This document shows, piece by piece, positions 12,501 through 21,500 of a stretch of 64,000 bases of DNA. The first letter of the stretch is position 1, and every line of letters begins with the position of its first letter. This DNA comes from Siphonodentalium dalli. Taxonomy: Eukaryota > Mollusca > Scaphopoda > Gadilida > Siphonodentaliidae. A model generated the notes under the pieces. That model did no database searches and was not told the DNA's origin. It worked only from the letters and a program-made list of their open reading frames with translations. The DNA is taken from assembly GCA_032622095.1 (NCBI GenBank), contig CP136063.1:77605980-77669979 (forward strand). Direction: 5' to 3'. Position numbers and translations under genes: made by a program.

Positions 12501-15500
12501 GAGTATAATTAATTATTAACTAACTGTTTTTCTATCGATATCAAAAGTCGTTCAAACCGTGAGTGTCGAAACAAAAGACTTAAGGTTGCAGAAAATGATA
12601 CTATCAGGGATAGCAATTGGCGATTGCTAAAATAATTTCGCAACAAATATTTTCATTTGGCAATTTTTTTGGCAAAAGTAAATTTCGGTCCAGCACGGAG
12701 CCTAGTTGACACCATAAACATTTACATACGATGGCTAATTGGTGAGAGGCATATGCCCCACTATATTCAGATACACATATATTTGATGGAAAAAGTAATG
12801 TGTGTCTCTTTCAGATCCCATGGTCTTATCCGTGTGTATTACACCACACGGATAATGCTAGAGCGTCCCCAAGCAGGACCGGTGACACATTCTTGACACA
12901 TCTGCACATAAATAAACTGCTGGTGGTATATTTCGTCTCACGTAAGAACCCCCGTGCGTAAAGATCGAATTGTGACCTTATACTGGCAGGGTATTTCCAT
13001 ATCCGTAATCGTATTCGTGATTTTGCGAAAGGTCTCTATTCTTGTTTTATGTTCATTGTTTTCTTGCTTTGTTACAGTGCCGCGGAATACACTGATGGAA
13101 TGATGCCTGCAAATGCCATGGTGAAGTACGACGGAAACGTCTTCTGGCCGATACCAACTAAGCTATTGAGCTCATGCAAGTTTGACGTCACATATTTCCC
13201 ATTTGATGAACAGAAATGTAAAATGAAATTCGGATCATGGACCTACGATGGATTTCAAGTGGACATTGTCAACAGAACTACAGAGGTCATTTCATTATAT
13301 ATGGGGGTTCATTGCTTTTGTTAGCACATATACCAATGTTATACAAATCCTGTCATCGAAATCTTATAATCTAGTTTTCACCAATATATTTACATAAAAT
13401 TGATAAATTCCTTGCGGTTAACACTTATGTCAATCACACTTCCATTTGAATTTTTTTAGAGACTTGATTTTCATAATTATGATTGGTTGGGTCAATTGAA
13501 ATAAACAACACTGGCTGTGTGCCAAACACGTGCGCAGTTGCTGTCTGTGCACACCTGTGCTTTCTGGAAGAGAGACTGATACCAATTAAGGTTCTCGAGA
13601 AATAGCCGTATAATGGTTAACCTCTTCGCTGCTATGACGTCCATAACTATATATTACGACGTAAAAGTGCACGTTGTTTGTTATAGCAACCACCAAGGGT
13701 GCTTATACCTAAGGCAGGTGAATGACGTCATATATTTGTTTCTATATCCATCAGTGATTTTTCAAGATCGCGGGTATATATTTTTGAGAAATTGTCACGT
13801 GACTTCCGGTTAGCAACCGTGTGGAGATTGCAAAAAAACGCGGAATTGGACATGAAGCATCGCGATAAAATGAAAGTAACTACTTCACAACCTAATTGTG
13901 AATTTAAGTCTATTAATTTCATTTAGACCAATTTCGTTGGTCAGCTTAATGAAAACGAAAAATGAAGAAGTCATTGCAATAATCCAGACGAGATTTTACA
14001 ATCAACGACACGTCTTGTCAATTTGGCATGTCGTCTCCGTTGTGACCACTGCATGATGTTACATAAATTATTCTTAGCGTTATGTCGCCGAAAAAAGGCA
14101 AATTTGAGGCACAAAATGTGTGGTTGCTCCACTATGTGTCACGCACGATTCATATTATAGTCCGTAGTACCTGCCGACCTACTTCAGCACACTAGCCTTA
14201 GGCCATTATCCATAACTGGAACCCAGAGATTTTTGCATCGGAATAACTGTATCTCGAAGTTCCAAACAGTGTATGACGTTCCACGATTATCAACGATAAT
14301 AGACTTTCAACTGAGTCACTTTTGTGGTTCTTGTGATATTCCCATTATATTTTTTCCACTGGAAAATGGCAATGACGTTAACAGCCCAGCACATGGCATC
14401 ATAACATCATTTAGCAGCGAAGAGGTTAATTAAATGACAACCAAATGTTCTGTCATCGTCTTTATTAACATATGTGAATAATTTGTATATATTTTCTATT
14501 TTTATTTGAAATTTAACGGATCCATAAATGTGTTATTTCGAATATAAATGAGACGGAATTGCACGTATATATAGAGGATCTCCAAACAGTTATGTTGGAA
14601 TATAAGATTTTATTAATTGAAGATTTTGTATATCACATGAAAAAAACTAGACCTTTAAATATGCCTTTTAACAAATCAAAATCCTTAACAGAAGCTTAAA
14701 AATGAACAAATTTACATTGTTCCCTGAGTTGACAGCTTATGGTAGAGTAATTAACCCTTTACCCAACAGAAGGGCCCTGTGCCAATGCATTCTCTTATAT
14801 ATGCGAGTCGACCATAGGTCGCCTCGCATATATAAGAGAATGCATTGGCTTAACACATTAAAAATTATAAAATTGTTAAAGAATGTAAGAAAAAATGGTA
14901 AAAAGTGTTAAAAAAAGATTTTTTTTAGGCCAATGCATTCTCTTATATATGCGAGGCGACCTATGGTCGACTCGCATATATAAGAGAATGCATTGGCACA
15001 GGGCCCTTCTGTTGGGTAAAGGGTTAATTTAGATATCCATGTTATTCTTTTATTTCAGGTCGATCTCTCAAACTATGTCGTCAATGGCGAGTGGCATCTA
15101 CTCAGTGTTAAAATCATCAGGAACGTGGAGTACTATCAGTGTTGTCTTCAGCCGTTTCCTGACGTCACATTTCACATACACATCCAGCGGCGAACCTTAT
15201 ATTACATGTATAACGTCGTATTTCCGTGTATAATGATGTCAGCTTTGACCCTTCTTGTGTTTTGCCTTCCACCCGATTCTGGTGAGAAGATCGCACTCGG
15301 AATAACTGTTCTTCTTGCGTTTTCTGTTTTCATGTTAGCCGTCGCAGAGAATCTCCCAGAAACATCAGAATTCGTCCCGCTAATAAGTAAGTATAAACCA
15401 CAGTTGTCGGAAGATTTTATAAAAATCCGCTGATAAGTACACATACCATTACTTTAATAATAATATAGAGAAGTATGGAAAGCTCCTGTGAGAGATTGAC

Positions 15501-18500
15501 GAGTCGCCATCCGAGATTGTAACGTCATAACTAATATGTGCTTCTAATTACAGCCTGTGACTCGGATGGCGACTCGTCAGATTTTCAATTTTTGTGTTGT
15601 TGGAAATTCACATTAATAAATGTTGCAAGAAATGCCAAATAATTTCGGATTTGCAGTGTTACTTTCAAGAAATATATATAGTTCATTGAGTGGAAGAAAT
15701 ATTTTTACAACTGATACATTTTTTTATGCTGAAATAGGACTTGAAACTAGTTGTGGTAGCGGGAGTCCGGTTGACTCTGAATCCAGTAAATTGGCCAGCT
15801 TTCCATACTTGTCTATATATTATTATTATTGAAGTAAAGGTGTGTGTATTTATCATTGGGTTTTGATAATAATTTCCAACAACTGTTTTATAAACAATTT
15901 GTTTATACAACGAGTAGTAAACTGTGATAATACGCCGTGTCACTGAGTTGCGGCCATATTGGATGCGTCCAGTTCCGTTCCGTTTTTAGTGTTACAGGTC
16001 AAAGTTCTGGAGTAGCATTCCATACATGTATATGGAATTCATGAATATTAAAAAGCTGCCTATATGGAATGCTACTTCAGAACTTTGACTTGTAGCACTA
16101 AAAAACGGAACGGGATGGGTGGATCCGCACTCAGTGAACAGGCATTTTGAGCGTTTTTGCAAATATAAAATCAGAGGTACAGTACCAGTCAGAAGAAGTG
16201 GTATATTGAGGTGCACCAAAAATCTGTCGCGATTATTAAATTGCGACATTGAGCACAAAATATTGCGATATTAAGCGCGCAAAATTTCATACAGACCCGA
16301 TAATGTTATATTTATGTTAGATAAATACTGTGCATATAGTGTACATATAGTGTACATATAGCATTTACAACTATACTTATATACAAATTAAAAACATTGT
16401 CTCTATTTATGCAATAAACAATATAGAAAAAGCAATAATTTGCTTTAAATGCCACAATTTTGAGCGCAAGATGTCGCAAAATTAAGAGCTAAATATTGCG
16501 ATATTAAGCGCACAATATTGCAATAATATAGCAAGCGGCGCGCTTATAAGCGTTCCCACTTGCAATATTATTGCAATATTGGGCGCGAAAATAGCGCGCT
16601 TAATATACCATTCTTTTGGCTGGTACTGTACGTGTATGTACTCAGTCAGAATTATACTAGGCTTCCCGGACCCTAACATTCAAGCTGTGAAAGTATGTAT
16701 CATGCGAATAAAATAATGTATGAATCATAATTTCAATCAACGCAGTCGAAACACTGACATCACGAAGAGCCCATCAGCACATTTGAAACATGAAGTGAGC
16801 TCTCAATGCTGCCATACGAACATACACACATACGAACATACATACACACTTGTTCATAGAATTACAGAGATCCTGCTGTGTGATATTTACAAACATCTGT
16901 GGTCCACGTGCATGATACGCATTCAGTCGACGCCACACGACATGTCTGATATTTACAAACCCGTATGGTCAACGTGTGTGATACGCATTAATTCGACGTC
17001 ACACGACATACATGACATTCGCCTCAACCTTGATACAGCAAAATATAAAACGAAGGAATCATCACACACGACAAAACAAGTCTTATATATGCATGTGTGT
17101 CTGAATAAACATTGACAATCTGTTTTGTTTAATTCGCGTTTTTTTCAGGACGGGTGGTGTGTAATAAACAGATAACGACACGTGTGTTAATAGGTGCGTC
17201 GATGCGGAACTTTGCGCTGGCACTCGTATCATTTCATAGACATAAACATAGATTTATTTGTCCAAATAAAAGTCTTATTTGACATTTAGACACATATATA
17301 AATAACATATATACAAAAGTTTCACGTGATCATGAATACATATCCGAAAACACCAATGGCCACCCGATGGCCACATACGCGCACACCACGTGCCATATGC
17401 ATATACATGTGCGCATCTCCACTGGGCACTGCTGTTTACTGGTTATATGGTCACATTTATAATCGTGATGTAAATATAATATCAGCCCAAATTGTGAATA
17501 CTTTCTTATTATTCTCATCATTTTCATCTCTACTGTGTTAGTGTGAACACATCCATTAGTACGTACACTCGTGTCGTTATGTGCATATATTGATCATATA
17601 TAAATGTCGATTATGTACCCATGCACCCATGCAGTTAGGCTACGTATGGGTAGGCTGACAATTATTACATGTATATTTGAAGTGACATACAAGTCGAATA
17701 TTTGTCGCTGATCCTTACAGCTGCTATATAACTTTAGATTTCGATTCACTGGCATCGTTCGCTGAATCGTGCACACATTTTGAGTGGAGAACGGTGTCAT
17801 TGACAACGCGCATAAAATACGTCACCGCGTACTCGAGTCAACCAGAAAGTTGATTTCTATTAACGCTGTGAACATAACGTTGTTCTGGTGCTGCTACGAG
17901 TAACCACATGTCATGGGACGTATCAATATATTTGATCACCGAAAAAGGATGTCTCACTTCAAAGCATGTGATGTCGATAAAAGTGCATTTCATGCAATGT
18001 CTTTAAAATTTGTTGATGGATTTAATTACAAAGGAGATAAACGTGTTTTGTCATGTGTGATGATGCTTTTATTTTATAGTTCCGGTTTCAGTGCTGAGGC
18101 GAACGTCATGTACGTCATTTTACGTCAACGAGATTCGTATGGAACATACGTTCCATACGTAATTGTAAATATGGAACAGCAATAACACTGTACTTCTGGG
18201 AACAAGCGTGTAATAAAAGCGTCTTTAACCCTTTACCCAACAGAACGCCCAGAAACGCCCTAACAGCCTAAATTATCTTCGGTCTGTCTCAATAAAACCA
18301 TGGAAATATGGGTATCATTGGAACCGGCTCATTGAGCACATTGTGATAGTTACAGTTATGCCCTGTGCCAATGCATTCTCTTATATATGCGAGTCGACCA
18401 TAGGTCGCCTCGCATATATAAGAGAATGCATTGGCCTAAAAAAAACTTTTTTTTAACACTTTTTACCATTTTTTCTTTAATATGTGTTAAGCCAATGCAT

Positions 18501-21500
18501 TCTCTTATATATGCGAGGCGACCTATGGTCGACTCGCATATATAAGAGAATGCATTGGCACAGGACCGTTCTGTTGGGTAAAGGGTTAATACAACTGGGA
18601 TGCCGTTGTGTGTTATCTTGTGACAACGCAATCAAATCATGGCCATGTATAATTAGATTATGTTCATGCGCAATGAGCAAATTAGTTCAAATTCAAATTA
18701 GTTTATTCATCAGATAACTATACATAAATAAAATATAACAATAAACGTACCCTGTTTTGTTGGATATTCGGAGATTCAAGATCGAATACTTTTTTCATGT
18801 TCGATTATCCAAATATCCAACTCGACAGAATACGTTTATCTACTTGCATCACGCCTGTGAATTGTCTTTTATTGTCAAACATTATCAAGACTGCTATAAA
18901 TAAGCGACGATGCTAGTTATATAGGCACAATTGGGAATACTAATTTGTTTTTGATTGATTGTTTATTTAACTCAATGTCACAATTAAGTGGCGAATACAG
19001 AGTATTAAATAATTAACATATATACATATATTTAGAAAAGGGGGCCACTGTTGTCTGGCTTGCCATTTTTCTATGGCAGAGGTGCATATTTGTACTATCA
19101 TCATCATCATCGTCATCGTCATCATTACCATCATCATAACATCATCGTCATAATCATCGCCATCATCATCGTTATCATGATAATCAAAATCTTCATCATC
19201 GTCGTCGTTTTTCCATATCACAGCGATCGGTAGCCCAGTTTACTTGAACTGCCCTCTATATATATAATTCAATCTATATTCATCACACAGACACCACCAT
19301 CATCAACGGCGGCTTTTGCAATAAAATGGTCTGCATATTTTGTTCATGAAAACATACGTCAGTGTCTTTTTTTAATCACGTATATCATTCCTGTTAGAGA
19401 AAACCAGATCTTTTTTCTCTAATGAATTTTATTGATATAAAGCATAGATGATTGGTACGAATCAATCGGAGATGGCATGAATCGTGCTGAAGAACGATTG
19501 CTCCCGTCGGCTACAGTTAGACGTCTCGGATTTAATTACCCTAAATTAACATATAGATGCCCAGGACCATAATCAGGTGATGCCATATTACCATAGGGTA
19601 GTGAAAAGTGAGATCTGATGCACGCAGAAGCTACTCGTTAGCAACACAAGTGTCGCTATTAACGACCTGTGAAATCGACACTTGGTTACATTTTATCCAC
19701 AATTTATGTCAGTGATATTAGCGCGTTGCTCTCAGGCGTTTCAGAGCGACTCATTACTGCACATTCACGTCAGAGATTATTTTCATTCATCACAATCATA
19801 CTGGGATTGGGACGAGTCGGTCTTGAGGTGATTCGGCCATGGATGTGTCGTCACTGTGTCCATTTGTCGTCACATTCGGCCCATAGTAAAGCCGGGTAAT
19901 TATGTGGCGTGGGCGCTAACTAGGCAGCCGTCTACACGCATGTTGATTGGGTCTTGTTGCTTCCAACTGTCTCTGATTTGATCTGATCGATCGATGAGAG
20001 ACAATGGAGATTTAATTTATTTTGTACATAACATTTTTATTCCAAAACTATCAACGGAAATACATATGTGACCCGCCATATCAAATCCAGTCGTAAGTCG
20101 GGATTTTTTTACCCTGTGCCAATGCATTCTCTTATATATGCGAGTCGACAATAAGTCGCCTCGCATATATAAGAGAATGCATTGGCCTAACAATTTTTTA
20201 CAATTTTAATAATTTGTTCTTGTATTCTTTGACAATTTTATAATTTCACCCATACAGAGCCCCAGACAAACATGAACAGACGACACTCTTCTATATGCTT
20301 CTATATATGTGTGGGGCTCCCTGCAGGGTAATGGATGTTTTTTATTTTATGTCCTAAAAATTGTAAGAAACATTTATTTAAAAAACATGATAAAAAATTG
20401 TTAGGACAATGCATTCTCTTATATATGCGAGGCGACCTATGGTCGACTCGCATATATAAGAGAATGCATTGGCACAGGGTAAAAAAATCCCGACTTACGA
20501 CCGGATTTGATATGGCGGGTCACATATAGTAATACGACACAACAAATAAGACAATTAATCGGAACTTATAAGAATGCCGCCTAATTACATCATATCATAT
20601 TTCTAAAGTTGTTGAAACTTCTGATGATAGTTATTTCAATTATTGAACCAATTATATTTATAGGATGATATAAATGACATCGCAGATTTTCGCTCAATAT
20701 GACACCCCATTGAGACTTACCCGTGTATATACAGCAGTAAATATTAATTATCCAACTTTATTCGCCTTGTTGCTTCTGTCGGTGTCTCTCAAACTCTTGT
20801 TTGTCCACATGGAAACGGGATAAAACTAAGTGTAGACACTTGTGTGTCCCAATACCACTTAGTGTATGTATATGTATATATTTACACACTAAGTGTGATT
20901 ATCACTAAATCCAACATTCCGATTGGTCGGCGCCCACGTGACTAGTTGCAGCTATTTCTTGGTGAACGCGCAAGAGCTCATAACTGCAGCCCCATAATTT
21001 CATCGCCGCGTCATAGGTTTCGGGAAAGAAGAACGCGTAATGTGTTGGGCGCATTTGGACTCGCGCAGGATTGACTTAATAAGTCATCAGGTTTCAATAT
21101 AAAGAAATTGTTCCTGTTAACTTTTGCCAAGGGTGCTATGGGATATTTTGGGCTGGTTTTGTCACGATACACTTTTCGATTTAAATACATTTACAAAAGC
21201 GGCTTTTTCGCTAAATGTATATAAATATAAGGATTAACTGTCATGTGGACTGTTTTATGGAGATGTAACCGTGAGGTAAGTGGTCATAACTTGTATGTAA
21301 AACCCTTCGGGTTTTACACAAGTTATGACCACTTACTTCACGGTTACATCTCCATAAAAAACAGTCCACATGACAGTTAATCCTTATATGTATACATATA
21401 GCCTGTGTGTTACACCAAATATTGTTCGTTGATTGGCCAACTTCCAATTGGGCCCATGTGTTTTGTGTCCCAGTGATACACACCAACACATGAACCGTTG

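Noticed and set aside
16720-17115. 131-codon plus-strand frame with an in-frame 22-residue repeat
   Set aside because: It is a simple 66-bp DNA duplication in an intron; composition is His/Thr-rich and unlike any known family, with no start context or splice support.
19051-19233. His-rich and Asp-rich frames at the ATC tract
   Set aside because: Direct translation of an interrupted microsatellite on both strands.
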